DNA from: Symsagittifera roscoffensis | Lineage: Eukaryota; Xenacoelomorpha; Acoela; Convolutidae | Direction: 5' to 3' | Assembly: GCF_963678635.1 (NCBI RefSeq) | Contig: NC_087067.1 | Location: forward strand, 15,259,639 to 15,323,638 | DNA length: 64,000 nt | Part shown: positions 21,854 to 35,700 of the stretch, one piece after another | Layout: each line of letters opens with the position of its first letter | How positions within the stretch are numbered: position 1 is the stretch's first letter | Notes under the pieces: generated by a model | Database searches by the model: none | What the model saw: the letters and a program-made list of their open reading frames with translations, nothing else | Told to the model about the DNA's origin: nothing | Program-made: the position numbers and the translations under genes

Positions 21854-23033
21854 AGTTTGTTTTGGCTAGCAATATTTATCAACCATAATTTCATGAGGAA
21901 AAAGGCCAAATGCAAACTATTCTGCAATTTTTTTTCATTTTGCCAGCCTCAAAAATATTCTTCAGGCGCCTTTGGCACCAATATTAATAAATTAGAGGGA
22001 GAAGCACGCGCCAAAAAAACTCAAAATTTTTGGTCACATTTATTTAAAAAAGCTGGAAAGGTCAATTTTAGATTTTTTTTTCAAAAAATTATCCTCGGAA
22101 AATTAAAATGGTTGACTTAAAAGAACGAAAGTTGTTAAAATTTAAGTGCTCACATGAGGCTAAAATAAATAGTTCCCAAGAAAGCTAGCAGTTCAAAAAA
22201 TTTCAGCTGCCTCTTAATTTTTTTTGCTGCGGGTAATATAATTTTCAAATCAAGTTTAACTTTCAAATCAAATTTAGAAACCCCAAATCTTCCTTAAACA
22301 AAATCAATAATTTTAAATATCAAGTATTTAAGAGAACAGCCGAAGGGCAATTTTGTTGTCGTTTAGCGGTGTCATAAGCATGTTCCCAAGTGATCCTATC
22401 AAAAAAAAATTGGAGCAAAGCTCAAAGCCTTTTTTTTTGCTCGAGATATTGATATATGCATATATAATTCAATTCATAACCTTCGCTCATGAATTGACTT
22501 ATATATTCATATTTTGGATCCTTCACTCGGGTCCAAGCGTTGTCACACAAATAGGACTGAATTTACTAAATACGATTCCTTGAAATTCTTCAATACCAGA
22601 CTCGAAGATCAGCAAAAAGTTTATCGAAAGGAAAAAGAAAAAAAAACGAATAAATTTGTATATTGAAGAAAAACTTTCGATAGTAACATATAAAAATAAT
22701 TTGCAAAGGGCTGAAAAGAATTACAACCAAAACTTCGTTTTTGTTTTTTTTTCATAAACAATTTTTTAGACAAAAAATGCTTTATAAAAGCATCAGAAGC
22801 AAATAAAAGCAAATTGAAAAACCATGATAATAAAATAGTTGAAGGTCTTAGACTCTTTTTATTCAAGTAATAGTGAAATAATTTTGCCGGCATACACTAT
22901 ACACAAAATGATCTTGGCGATTTGGCTTGTTGTGAAAAAGCATCAATTCGCAAAGTTGAACTAAAAGGCGACGTTGCACTTAGCTTACACAGGCGGTAAG
23001 ACTCCAAAAAGTAGATGATCAAAAAAAAATATA
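21854..23033. other. Spacer with decayed MITE pieces
   Basis: 21940-22130 contains a worn copy of the hAT-like MITE interior (CAGGCGCCTTTGGCACCAAT, AGCACGCGCCAAAAAA). 22960-23000 shares ACTTAGCTTACACAGGC with 16145. No gene is visible. Confidence 0.45.
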
Positions 23034-25036
23034 GACAGAGGCGAGGCGGAGCTTCGCACCACTTAGGATACAACACAAACATAAGAAAACTTCTGTCTAA
23101 AAAAAATTAGATACTGAAAAAAAAACTAGGTGAACCAAAAATTTCGTATGTCTCGATAAGAATTAACTACGAGCCCAGCTAAAGCTGGAGGTATGTGTTT
23201 GATATTGAATGAAGTTGCAATACTGATGCGGCATGAAAATTGTGATTTCAAAGATTGGACTTTGCCTTAAACCTTAGTTTTTTCTCTACTAAAATAAGTA
23301 AGAGCAAGAAATTGCGAGATAATCAAATTTCCCAAGGAGATAACATTTCTCCTACAAAAAATTTCGGAATCGCTGATTCTGCAGGAACAATTACCGCATC
23401 CCGCTCTTTCAATGAAACTATTCATCTCAAATTTGATTGAATAAATTTTCAGAAAATTCGAAAAATTTCTGATAAACGATCGAAATTTCTACAAAAAGTT
23501 GAAAATACTTACTAAAATCCATAAAGTCTTTCTGCAAAAAGCAGGTTATGGTCGCTTAAGCAGAGAAAATGTCCAAAACCAGGTTTCTTGATTGAACACA
23601 GCCTGACATTTGGCCGGGTAGTTTTCGCTTAAAGTCAATGAGTTTCCAAAAAACTGTCAAAGTTTCAAAACTTTGACTTGTTTGAAGGCCATAACTTTTT
23701 TCAGGCCAAACGAAATGGGCATAGCCAATTATAAAAGAAGGCTTTTCAATAACCCGCTCATTCCATTAAACCAAAAATATCAGATTTGGCAGTTATGCAG
23801 AAAGGATTCACGCAACATGTAGTTTTGATTGAACCCAAAACCTCCGATTTGGGAGGGTAGTTTTTTAGAAAAGTCAAAAAGTTTCAAAAAACGGTCACAA
23901 AATCAAAATTTTCAGTTTTTCGAGGGTATACTTTCGGAGTCAAAGAAATTTGAGCATACTCCCATAAATAAATGAACTTCCCGAAGCCCGTTCTGAGAAT
24001 TGAACCTAAAATTTCAGGTGTGGCAGGGTAGTTTTCCAGAAACTTCAAGTTTTAAACAACGTGCATAAAATCAGAAGTTTGACTTTTCAGAGAGCAATAA
24101 CTTTTTGGTTAAAGCTTTTTGTTAGTGCCCGCTAACACGGAGGAGCTTCCCGCTACCCGTTATTTCATTGAACCCACAATATCAGATTTGACAAAACGGC
24201 AGAACAATTTTTTTTATTATTTCGAGGGCCATAACTTCATGTGCGAAAAATTGAGTCCTGGCGAATTATGCAGAAGATCCTTTCAAAACAATTCTACCCA
24301 TTGGAACCAAAAACTCATTTTTGAGAGGGGTAGTTTTTGAGACAACGAAAAAAAAATCAAAAAAAAACGGGCCAAAAGTTCTCCAACATTTTTTCGAAAG
24401 CTATAGACGGAAGGGTCAAGTAAAAAGAACTGTGGAGGAGTATGCAAGCAAACATAGTAGTAAGCGGTATTTCAATTGATACTCATTTTTGAAAATCAAG
24501 AGAAGTTTCAAGAAAAACTAAAACTTTTGCGAAAAGAAAACAAATTCAAAACGAAACAAGAGGTAGTGTTAAGAAGGTGTTATCTTGAATTGACCCTAAA
24601 TTAGGTCATTAAGCCGATAAAAAATGGCCGGAAAATATTTTGGTCGAAGAATTTTTTTAGCGAAACAAGAATCAAGGAGGCGTAAATCAAACACTAAAAA
24701 CTAAACACAAATTCTCGCATAAAAAAATATTTTCAAGAGGTGGCAACCAAGCCGACAACAGATAAGCAGACAATTGATCTGCCGAAAGTTTTATTTGAAG
24801 CAGAAATTTTCCCGTTTGGAAAAAAACACGTCTCGGCCAGATTCGAACCAAGGACCTTTGCCGTCCCAGGCATATTCGTTACATGCAGGCTAAGTTGGCC
24901 GGGAAAGCTAAGAAACTGAAAACAATATGAAACAAGGTACAGATGAGTCCAGTCGTCCACATGAATCCCGTGGACAAAGTTTTTTACGCGGAAAAAACAT
25001 TTAGTACCCGGTTGCAAAACCCTTGCTTATCGCTAG
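23034..25036. mobile_element. Hairpin-ended element, 2.0 kb copy with central tandem repeats
   Basis: Left end ACAGAGGCGAGGCGGAGCTTCGC is an imperfect form of the GCGAAGC..GCTTCGC stem. The right end is CCCTTGCTTATCGCTAGG, a worn form of the right hairpin. The order inside is left hairpin, CCAGCTAAAGCTGG palindrome (about 23176), degenerate tandem units of about 170 bp (23560-24430), then a tRNA-like module (24836-24905; B box GGTTCGAATCT on the minus strand). No transposase. The layout resembles non-autonomous Helentron-associated elements; this assignment is inference. Confidence 0.6.
23560..24430. repeat. Degenerate tandem array, period about 170 bp
   Basis: Units can be followed by the phrase TTGAACCCAAAATCTCAG and its variants at about 23593, 23829, 24000, 24168 and 24300. 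Each is followed by GGGTAGTTTT, AAAAACGGTCAAAA, GACTTTTC and GGCCATAACTTTTT. The same units form the centres of the copies at 25366-27145 and 51198-53252, at about 165-170 bp spacing. Confidence 0.75.
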
Positions 25037-25039
25037 GAT

Positions 25040-28000
25040 AATTAGGCTGGTTTATTCTAAAATATGTATAAATTCCGCTCATGTAGGATTCGAACTGCCA
25101 CCAGGTTTCTCGGACTTATCGGTCAGTCGATAGTAAACAATCATCAACTTGTTACCGAAAGCTTTGCTGCTAAAAAATAACAAAGAGTTGCTAAAAATTT
25201 CGAACTGCTTGAGCTGAATACTCGAAAAAAACTTTCAATGAAAATTGTCAACAAAATCATTTCAAATCAGTCCAAAACGCTAGAGTTCGAAAATTTGTCC
25301 GGAATGAACTCAATGAAAAGTAGACCTTTTAAGGCTTATTCTGGGTTTTATGCAGCTCACTTTAGACACAAAGGCGAAGCTGAGCTTCGCACCACATGCG
25401 ATACAACACAAACATAAAAAACTTAGGTCGAAAAAAAATAGGTCAGCCAAAATTTCCGTAATCCTCGATAAAATAAAATAGGGACCAGCTAAACCTGGAG
25501 GTACGTGTTTAACGCTAGAGATACGTGTTTTGTGATGCGTAATCAAATGGGTAACTTCAAAAACAAGACTTGGCCCAACAGAAGTCAGAAGAAAAAAATT
25601 GAGATATAAAAATTTTCCCAAGGACGTAACATTTGTTGTAAAAAATCAAATAGTCATCGGGTCGCTGAAAAAATTTTCACAACCAGTTCTTTCTTTTGAT
25701 TCCTTTATCTCAGGTTTGATAGGGTAATTATCATGAAAAGGCAAAACTTTTGTCAAAAAGATTCTAAAAAATGGTAACAAATTCAAAAACTTCAATTTTG
25801 ATATCCGCAACTTTTTTTCTGCCGAGGCCACGTCAGCAGAAAAGATTACCAAACCGGATTCACCACTTAACCTGAGAACTGGCAGGGTAGTTTCTGTAAC
25901 AAGTCAAAAAAATTTCCAAAAACGGCCAACATTTCAAAACTTTTTTGAAAGTAAATACTTTTTTCCAAAAGACAATTTGTGCAGAGCTTTAAAAAAAGTA
26001 GGCTCTGTACAACCCAATAAATCAATTCAACCCTTGATGCCACAAATCTGACTTCTAGGGCCACAAATCTGACTCCACGGAGACACACAAAAAAATTATT
26101 TTCGCGAATCGAAGCTTTCTTTGGAAAAACAATTCACAATGCCTGTAACTGCGATTGAAGCCAGAAAGACAGATTTGTGAGAATACTTTTTGAGAAAAGT
26201 CAAATAAAATCAAAAAACGGTGAAAGAAACAAAAATGGACTTTTACGAGAATCATAGCTTTTGATAACAAAAAAGTTGGACATAGCAAAATTTCAAAATT
26301 TCCGGGTGCCATAAATATTTGAGTTAAAAAAAATGGGCGCGGTGGGATTTGCAAAGGAGCTTCCCATAACTCGTTTTTTGGAGTTAGCCTAAAATCTAAG
26401 ATATGGAAGAGTAGTTTTCAAAAAAAATTCAAAAAGTTTTAAAAAAACTGTCAAAAAATTAAAACATTGCGAAAATTAAAAGAGAAAACGGGAGTATACT
26501 GGCACAAAAGGGAGTAAGAAGTCGTTCCATTTATATCCTTTTTGAAAATCGGTACAAAATTTTTTGAAAAAAAGCTAAACTTTTGCAAAAAAAAGAAACA
26601 TTTTCCAAACGTCTAAAAAACTTTAAAAAATCCTATCCCATATTTTTCATAATAAATGTTTTCATCAAACTAGATGTCTAGGGGAAAATGCCGAGCAAGA
26701 AATTCAATTTAAATTAGCTTTTTAAGCCGATAAAATATAAGCCGAAATCATTTAAGCCGAATAAAGTTTTCAAGCAAAAAACAGCAAAATATACGAAATG
26801 AAGGCTATGAAAATTAAAAAGCGCGTAAGAGATTCAAAACATCAAAAGTAACTACATTGAAAATTGCGTTTGCCAAGCCGAACAATCAAACAGACAATCC
26901 ATAGGCCGACATTTTTTCGGAAAGTAAATTTTCAGTTTGAAAAAAAATTTCTGGTCGCATTCAAATCTACGACCTCTGCCGTCCCAGGTTTTTTCTCCAG
27001 CTCCAGGCTAAGAGTCGGACATGCATAGAAGCTTGATTTCATTATAAACCAATATACAAGTGTTTGAAGTGATTCTGTTTAACAAGTTGTTAACCCGAAA
27101 AAGTCTATAATTCAGTTTGATGACGTTTGTTAATCGCAAGCGTAAAAAATTAAATTTCAACTAAAAAAATTAAATGACCCATCGCACAAAAGTCTTAGCG
27201 CTACGCGAAGACGTTATCTGAAAATACTTAGAGAAAAAACTTACCCCTACGAAAGTGACTGTAAAAGAAATGCAGATAAATATCGGCGGTTCTAAGAAGC
27301 TATTTTAGTACACACTCAGTTCAGCTAAATATCAGAAAAGCTAATGGCAAGAAATTGTTTAATGAAATAGAAACTTGCAGTTATGGCGTCCCGTAGTTTC
27401 TGTTAGTTTCCAAACCCACAATAACAGTTCAACTGTGGTATATGGTAATACCCGGCACTAAGTAATCTGAACAAAAGTATTTCCAACATGAAAACAATGT
27501 TTCCAGTAGAAAGCTCAAAATCTGCCAGAATTTTACTTACAATTCCATTGCAGTTTCAGAACTCAAACGGCACTGAAAACTAGAACGGTTTTGAAGCTTT
27601 AGGAGAACTCAGAGCAAATATTTGGGGGCGCTTTCCTCTGGGATACGATTAGAATCGGGCGGGGAGGGGGCTAAATTATATACCTGGTGTGACTTACAAT
27701 TTGGCAAATGAGAGCCGAGATTGTTGTTGGAGAGATTTGGCGGCGTCAACTTACTTTACACAGACAAAATCGATACGCTTAGAACCCGAAGAGACTTTAT
27801 GCAGCCAAGAAAACAAAGCAAAAACTTGACGGGCAAACGTTTCCTTCAATGACTTGAGATCATTGGCCACTTGTACCACTAAGCCGACAAAATCGCCTCT
27901 GTTCATTTAAGAGCATTTTCATGTCACAATTTCCCTTTCATCTTCGCCAATCATAATCGACGTGTTAAAAGAAACAATTCAGAAGGCAGATATTGCCGCT

Positions 28001-29165
28001 CCTCATTTCGAAGACCAAAGCTGTTAAAATTAAACTACTTAAGCTTCAAACTACCTTTTGACGATGAACGAGTTTTTGCCCGATTTTGCGGATTAGTGTC
28101 CGCGCGAGAAAAGTGAATATTCAAAGGTTTCAGAGCTATTAGCAATATTTTACAGATAATTAATTTGTCAACTTGTGAATTTAATCATACATCCTTGTCC
28201 TTTCGTCTGATTAAAAATTAGACTACTTCTTGGGGTCGCTACTTGTTGGGCGATTGAGATATTATAGCGACGTTTGATGCCACTACTATAGTTATTGTAA
28301 CTTGCGGCGTCTGGGTTCGAACTTTCAAAGCTTGCCCGCAGTATACATTTTATAACCTCCCAATTTTCAAATTCTTGTCAAGTGTTTTGCTTCGTTCTGG
28401 ATTACCCTCTTACGTGTATTAGATTTTTGCTGATATATTGCCATTGCTGGCAGCTTTATTTGCAGCCACCTATTTCCAAGGTGAAATGTTAATGCTGACA
28501 CTTTGCTAATATATCACCAGTTTTTGGTTAGCCGCTTAAGTTTTGATCTGACATTTGGTAATTGAGGTTTTCGGTGTCAAAGAGTTTGTTTCGATGTCTG
28601 TCTTTTGGATACTCGAGGTCTAACGGCAAAAGGCCTAATCTATCTTAATGGCGGAAATTATGCAGAAATCTGATTGGCTGGTATCATAATTCTTCCCAAG
28701 CATTCTACCTTAAATATCCTGCAGCTCAAACCATTGCTCTGTATTAACTTCGCATGAACAACTTACATACCGTGCAAACCTGGAAGCGTTTGAATCAATT
28801 CCTTTCCTCGGCAATGGTACACACTCAGTTCATATTACTGCAGTTCAAAATTAATTCTTATCAGGCGAGCATTTAAACATTCCTACTCATTTTAAAACGT
28901 GCAGGATTAAAGTAGCGTTCGAGTTTGATACTATCGCAGTTCTTGCAGGCACTTTCGTTCGATAGACTGATCTGAATAATTTCTATAGACATGGTCCTTT
29001 TGCTTCCCAGAACAGGGGCTTAAGCTAAATACAAATGCTGTTTCAGTGAAATACAGTTGTAAGGAACAGTGTGAGAGCGTCGGGTCTTTTTACTAAAACG
29101 GTCCGAAATCATTTTCACCTATTTTCATGAATGGGGGCTATTCTCATGACGAAAGAAACGAATGC
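25040..29165. repeat. Long dispersed repeat, copy 2 (modules U, S, R)
   Basis: U (25040-25320), S (27165-27670) and R (28975-29165) match 16170-16465, 16540-17030 and 19285-19460 in order. Between U and S this copy is interrupted by the hairpin-ended element 25366-27145, absent from copy 1, where the junction runs directly into ATATGACCCGTTGCATA. The stretch 28220-28960 is unique to this copy and shows no gene. Confidence 0.7.
25366..27145. mobile_element. Hairpin-ended element inserted between modules U and S
   Basis: Begins ACACAAAGGC with the perfect stem GCGAAGCTGAGCTTCGC (25373-25389) and ends GTTTGTTAATCGCAAGCG. It contains tandem units of about 170 bp (25690-26560) and a tRNA-like module at 26945-27020. 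The paralogous locus at 16465-16540 lacks it, which supports mobility. It is closely related to 23034-25036 and 51198-53252. Confidence 0.65.
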
Positions 29166-30653
29166 GCAAAGATTCTCAACCGTTAACGACTTTATTGCAT
29201 TATGATTGCTCAACCGTCCAAAAAACCGATTTTATTATTTCATATGTTCGAATTTTTTTTAAAATCCGATTTGCTCGCAAAATTTTCAGGCATTTGTTGC
29301 TTCTTGTACGAAGGATCATTTTTCATGTTTTCTACTTTACTTAATTTGGCGCTGTTTCAATAATAATACCCAATTTTGACTACAGCTAAATTAAATATCA
29401 ATAGTTAAATTTCTGACAGCCGTTGCCGTCAGAAGACACCCGTTAAAATACATAATAACATGACAAATAGTGACATTAATCAAATTTGACAAAAAAAAGG
29501 TTCGTTCTGCAATATTTGTGTTTGAGAAACACTTAAATTAATCTAATTAAAAACTTATTTAAAAAATCCTATTAAAAACTCTTATAGAAACTCTCTCTCT
29601 CTCTTAGACATTTATCTTCGAGGTTTAACAGAGATTCGAAGCTGTGTTTTGCAAACAAGAGCTAGAACACAACAATAAAGCAGCTTTATAAAGTGAAAAT
29701 ATATATAAATTCATATATAAATAAGCCACGTCCTGCCCTCTCGGCATCGAACACTTAACAATTTGCAAAACTAGTCACAAATAAAAGCAGCTAAATAAGC
29801 AAAAAAAACGGATCTCGAATCACAAGTGCGAAGGTCAACTAGCATTCTACATTAATCATATAGCGGTCAACGAGCAGGCATATTTGCATTCTCGACATGA
29901 TTGGTCGATATTTGACCCTAAGAATAACACACTAATTGTCTGATTTTCAAGCAGCATCAAATCAAAACAAGCTGAACAGAAAATGCTTTGTTCCTTTTCC
30001 CCCCACCTGCAAAATTTTGCCAGTGAAATTTTGTTCGTGTATCCGAATGCTACAAAAGTAGGCATGCGAACTAGTTAGGCCACAAACATATTTGGTTTTC
30101 ATTTTTAATCTTGTAAAAATCCTCGTTACACCATAAAATTGATGCTTGTGTGAGGTAGGGGGAAAAAGCTCAGAAAAATACTGACCCCCGAGGTCACGCC
30201 TCGAGTTGCAAGTTTGTCAGCAGAGAGTAGGACTTTCTACGAGCAGGTTATCGCACCCATCGGTAACATCAAACTTGGATTCGTCATAGTAATCTTTGAC
30301 TAATTGCCCAATTCAGATTCATATGTATGCACGTTGACCGGTATGAAATGTTTGAATGCGCGATGCTACGTAACAAATCACACCAACTGAATAGAGAAAA
30401 GAGGAGAGAATGAAGTAATTTTCATATCTGTCGATAAGCATGCACAATTGGAGGATGTTGTTAACTATTTCCGCGATTATGGTACCTTGTAACAAATATC
30501 CCCCTATAAAGAAAGAATTGAACAGTTAAGCGTATACGAAATTTGTACCTTGTTAAATATTTCCTCCCTATATTGTAATACTTACTCTTTTATTCATCTT
30601 GATGCTGCTTTTGATTTCAACCACGCCATCCGCAAATAGCTAACGGTACTAGT
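29166..30653. other. Spacer with short repeats
   Basis: Contains a short CT run (29590-29607), a relic of the short hairpin-ended family at about 29640-29830, and a MITE-like piece at about 29995-30165. That piece has TTCCTTTTCCCCCCACCTGC at one end and GTGAGGTAGGGGGAAAAAGC at the other, related to 63237-63445. No gene seen. Confidence 0.45.
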
Positions 30654-31076
30654 CAGGGGCGGATTTAGGGGGGGTGGTGGCGGGCGGACGCCCCCCCCCC
30701 CCCCCTCAGGGATTCGACCCCCTGCCAACCCAAAGGGTCCCCCCTTTGATACCTTTTCAGAAATCCATTTCTGGCCAACCGACCCTTAAATTTTACTAAA
30801 GGCGCCTTCGGCGCCAATATATACTAACTTGTAGGGGAGCGCGCGCCAAAAAAAAAACGCGATTTTTTTGTCAAAATTTTTCAAAAAGTGCCCAAAAACG
30901 GCTTTTTGACTGTTTTTTAAAAAATTTGCCTGCGGCGCAGAAAATTGGGGCAAAACAGTGCTTTGGGAGAGCTCGAAAAATCAATTTAGTCGACCTAACA
31001 AAAAAAAGGTCGTCAAAATTTTGGAAAATTTTTTGAAAATCCGCCCCCCCTCGAGAAAATCCTAGATCCGCCCCTG
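30654..31076. mobile_element. hAT-like MITE with perfect 8-bp target duplication
   Basis: Terminal inverted repeats CAGGGGCGGATTTAGG and CCTAGATCCGCCCCTG. Perfect 8-bp duplications GTACTAGT at 30646-30653 and 31077-31084. Length is 423 bp, with a poly-C tract and no coding capacity. The same family lies at 49556-49977, 56201-56487 and, decayed, at 9505-9873. Confidence 0.9.
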
Positions 31077-31084
31077 GTACTAGT

Positions 31085-32263
31085 ACAATAATTCCATGGA
31101 GCAACAAACCAAAACATGAATTATCATCATAAGTTACTTCAGCTCTCTATTCCCCAATTTGTGCTCAATTCAAAGCGTTACAGACCGGAGTGGACAAAAA
31201 ATATATTTAATTCTGATCGTTTTTTTTATAACAGCGGCTGATTGCACGTCAACTCTTAGTGCTGATTTAAAATGCCGATTTGAATTATCCGGACAAAACG
31301 AACGAAACTTGAAAGTTGGGTCGAGATAAGACCAAATGTTCAGAAGACTATTGCAAAAGAAGCCTCTTTCATAGCCCAAAATTCTAGAAGGAGAAAATCT
31401 CCAAACATTTGTGAAAATGTATCTTCGCTTGATAACCAAAAACGTCATTTTTAATATATACAAACCCAACTCTTTGCTTAAAAACAAATTTTGACGTTAT
31501 TGCAGTTTTTGAAGAATTTAACCTTCTGAACTTCGCGCTGGGCTGTGTAAGAAGCTTGATTTTGATATAGTTTTCTTATTAATTAATTATTAACTAAAGC
31601 CTTCGTGCCTTGCCTTTAGTTTACGAGGTCAAATCAGATAAATTCCTTTAATGAATATCATTGCTGCTACGTTTGTTCTAATATTGACAATTGAAACATC
31701 GAGGAAAAACAAAGTCGTTGCAAAATGAATTAGGTATTCCAACGAGCCATCAATCGTAACATAATAAATACGAGTAGTCATTTATCAGTACATTAAGCAA
31801 ACAATACAACCAGAGGAGCTTCAGTTTCAGGAGAGTAATTGTAACAAAAGTCAGTTTGATACATTTTTTAGTTATAAATTTCATCTGAGTAGTTGATCCC
31901 GAATTTCAATTTCCCCTCCGATGCCCCTCTGGTTAGACTCAAAATCCGAGCCAGCAAAAAGCACATGGAAAGCAACAAATTGGAGTATTTTTGAAAATGC
32001 ACAGCAAACAACAACACTCCAAATCGGACAGCAGAAAAACAACAAAGACCCCGTTTACATTCAGTTCCATCATTCATGCAAACAAAAAAACTTCCATCAT
32101 GAACTTCAATTGTTTTATTATGTTGAAGTTCACAATTACAGCCCCAGTTAACATATTGACAATTGGCATAGCGTGCTTCTTCGTTTTCAGCGCAGTCATT
32201 GTTGTTCTTTTTATAATCGTTGCTGATGACACTATCACTGCTTTTTATAATTGACTTGTTTAA
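31085..32263. other. Spacer downstream of eIF3c
   Basis: Non-coding 3' flank. Frames of 76-105 codons on both strands have no recognisable content. Confidence 0.5.
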
Positions 32264-32269
32264 TTTATT
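32264..32269 (-). terminator. Polyadenylation signal of eIF3c
   Basis: AATAAA on the minus strand, about 11 bases after the TAA stop at 32280-32282. A second AATAAA lies near 32111. A very short 3' UTR would result from the first; which one is used cannot be told. Confidence 0.5.
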
Positions 32270-32279
32270 CAACTCCCCC

Positions 32280-32681
32280 TTAAGTCCACATCGGTCGCAT
32301 TCGGTTCGACTGGTGGTGCCCCCTGTCTCCCCTATCCCCCCGGTGATGGTCTCCTCGGTTGCCCCCTCCCCTCTGGTTCCGATTGTCTCCCCCTTCGCCC
32401 CCTCCACGGTTGTCCTGGTTGCGATCCCCCTTGTTGCCCCGATCGCCCTGATCTCGGTTCGATCCACCCTAGTTTCAATGCACTTACATTAGTCACATTG
32501 ACTTTCAATGAAAAATTTCAATGCACTCACGGAGACTTTATGAAAAACTTACAACATTCGAGTTTTAAAGAAAACAATATCACATTTAACCTCTTTAATA
32601 GTTGAGTAGCTCATAGTTGACACTTCTTCGATAAAACTAACCCAATTTGAGAAAACTGGAGCAATGTTAATTATCCCATAC

Positions 32682-32726
<45 letters not shown>

Positions 32727-35700
32727 AGAGGAAAAAAGTAATTGTACCTGAAACATGTAGTGCATGTTTTTGTTGCCCATGGCTTCCAGCAGTCGTTCGT
32801 TGCTCTCCACCAGATGGTTCAACTTCTCACTAAGCTGGTTGCACAGTTTCTGCACACTGGACGGGTCACTCCTGTGGGCCACCACACAGTTGCTGGGCTC
32901 ATCCCACGACGCCTGAAAAAAAAAGAAACGAGTTACAGGGTGGCCTCTTTATATTCTTCCCAGCTCCAAATTTTACCCAATAGTGGAAGGCGGGTGAAGC
33001 TGGGTTTAAAAAATTCTTTGACCTTTTTTGGGGCAACCGGATTGAATTTACGAGTTTTTCGATTTTGGATCATTAGCCCATTTTATTATAATCGAACTAC
33101 ACGAAAAAAAAAACGTTTGACCAATAAATTTACGTTTGTTGGGAAAACAAAAGGTAAGGTTATGAGAAAAAATTTTCTCAAAACAAAGACGGCCATTTTA
33201 ATTAGCGCTGTAACAACGACATCACATACTTTTAGCTGAGATATATTTTATAGCGGGGCTAAACTTGACGTATATTCTTTATTATTCAGTAAAGTATGTT
33301 CTTTATTATTCAATAAATTTTTTTTTTAAATTTATTCAACAGGGTAAAAGGAAAACATGTTTTTACCTGAAGCTCTTCAGTGATGATGAGTTTGGACACT
33401 ATCGAATGAACTGTATGAGTTTCCAGTCGGAACAAACGGGCTAGGTTATCCAGACTTATGGTTGAAAACTTGCTGCCAAACGTGAACAAGTATGCTCTCA
33501 GGGACTCCTCTTGTATTTTTCTCTTCAACATCACTTTCACTGACTGTGGACGAGGAAAAAGGTCCCAGACCCTTGCGTTCATTTTCGGGTTGACAACGTA
33601 GTCGTAACACATTTCCCATTCGCCCATTCTCATAGCTTTAGCCGCTGCGATCACGTGTTCATGCATGTTCTCAGGCGGGCCCGGCAAAGGTTGTCGCTCA
33701 CTTTGTTTCAGCTGATTGTGAAAACTCTTGCTAATCATGCGTCTCTTCGTATCTCCCTCGTGACATGCCATATATGGTATCTCTAGTAGCATAGCACTCA
33801 CAAGGTACACACACTCGAGCAAGTCCAAGTTGATGTGGGTGTGGAATGCCTGTTGTCGTCTTCTCTCTATCTTCTCTTGTTCCGCTGTTCTCTCAACGGC
33901 AGTTCGAGTCGAGAGTCCCTAGAACACAAAAAAAAGCTAAACCGATTTTTCCTCAGGGAAAAGGACCTACAGACTAAGTGTTCAGCTGTTCAAGGAGAAC
34001 CACTGTTGCGCCCTTGCTTAAAAATTACATCAAGCAACTAGCACAGATCATGGTGGGCCTCGAACCTTTTAATTGAGAGGCAGAGACGTAACCAGTTTAC
34101 TACCGCTCCCATTAATCATTTTCTAAATTTAGTATAAGAAGCTTAAACATTGATGCGATCGAAACTAAAAGCCTATTTTGCAATGTCAGCACAGCTGGAG
34201 AAAATATTATTTCTACAATTTCATGTGACACAAACAGATACTCAGTTCTCAGTTATTAGCTCTTCTTCCCCCTCTCCCGGAGACATACATATCAATTTTA
34301 CGGTCTAACCAGTGGCTTCATACGTTTACATTTGAACAAGGATAGTCCTTGTTCATATTTTCTGATATTTTTTGTTTACTTTTTAGTAAGTAAGGGACAA
34401 ATTTTGGTTAATCAGCTATCAGAACCAGCAAATATTAGATAAAATACTAAACAAAATCTTTATAGTTCAGTCTGAAATTCCTAGTTCTGAAAAATAATCA
34501 TTAGTCTGAAAAAATTCTCGACACTATGACCTTTTTTTGGATTCCGAATCGCGACTAATTAGGCTTTAATTTGATACAGCATTTAAATCTCGCTTTGTCG
34601 TGGTTGGAACTGTGAAAAAACATAACTAGCAAACAATTCTTTCCAACCTCGTGATTGGTCGGGAACAGCAACAAATATATTCGAAGGGAGGTAATATGCA
34701 TTTCTCGAAAATTTCATGTCAATTGGACAACGCGACTGAACGTTTTACCTATAATAATAGTTTAAAAATCTTTCTGAGCGATATCTAGTTACAGAGTTAT
34801 TTTTATAAAAGTTACAAATACAAATGGAAACGGAATGGGAGAACACCATTAAGCTAGCATGGCCGTTTTCAGGTGGCTCATTAATCGAAGAAAAAAAATT
34901 AATTATCTTCTTAGATCCAATGGACCGTTATGTTGGCAAACACTTATTAAACGTAAACCTCTTTATTCCCTCCTTTCAGCCCTTTTCTTTAAAAAAAACA
35001 AATACTTTTTGTTTTCTCGTGTACTGATTTCTACCCATAACCTAGAAACCAACAGAAAAAAATTCTACATAATCAGCAAAAAAAACTCTCAAAGATTTCC
35101 AATAACATCGTATTTCTTAGAATGTAACTATCCAAAAATTGATACAACTATTCAATTGAATCAGAGAAGCCACTTTCAAAAACTGACCCAGGCGGTAAAA
35201 AATAACAACAATAAAAGACATTTTTCGAACTTTAGGTCTAATCGACCTTCTGTTGAGTTTAAATCTATTATAAGCTAACTTTTGATTTGGTTTTCTCTTT
35301 AATAAAGTCGTGGTTAACTCTTGTTCAGTTATGACATATCTCAACGGAATAACTTGCCACTCTTGTCCAACAGTTTTTGCGTGCGAAGTTATTTCAAAAC
35401 TTCGCACGCAAAAAAAACTTTCATGGGGCATATGTCTTATTTTCATGCAATTGATTCAGTGATTGAATCCATCCTGTGCTTATGAAAAAATATATATTTT
35501 TTAGTCTTCTGATTTCCAATTCTAGTTCTAATAGTTTGGTTTTGTCGGTGTTTACATAAACTAAAACTCCAAATTGGAGGATTGGTTGCACTTAACTTCT
35601 CCAAGCAATTATTAATTCATATCCTCTCAAAAACTTTCTCAATTGAAAAAACACTCCAACGAACTGCAAAACTTCATTTTTGACCTAATCAATATGCTGA

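Noticed and set aside
25310-25621. 103-codon minus-strand frame, similar to one at 51113-51376
   Set aside because: The similarity exists because both lie in the left part of the same hairpin-ended repeat; stops and frames are not kept across copies.
31868-32467. 199-codon minus-strand frame with Gly/Arg/Thr repeats
   Set aside because: It overlaps eIF3c exon 14 in another frame. The true frame gives the RGG-rich tail and ends at 32280.
34859-35278. 139-codon plus-strand frame
   Set aside because: It is antisense to the C-terminal zone of the LINE remnant and shows no domain.
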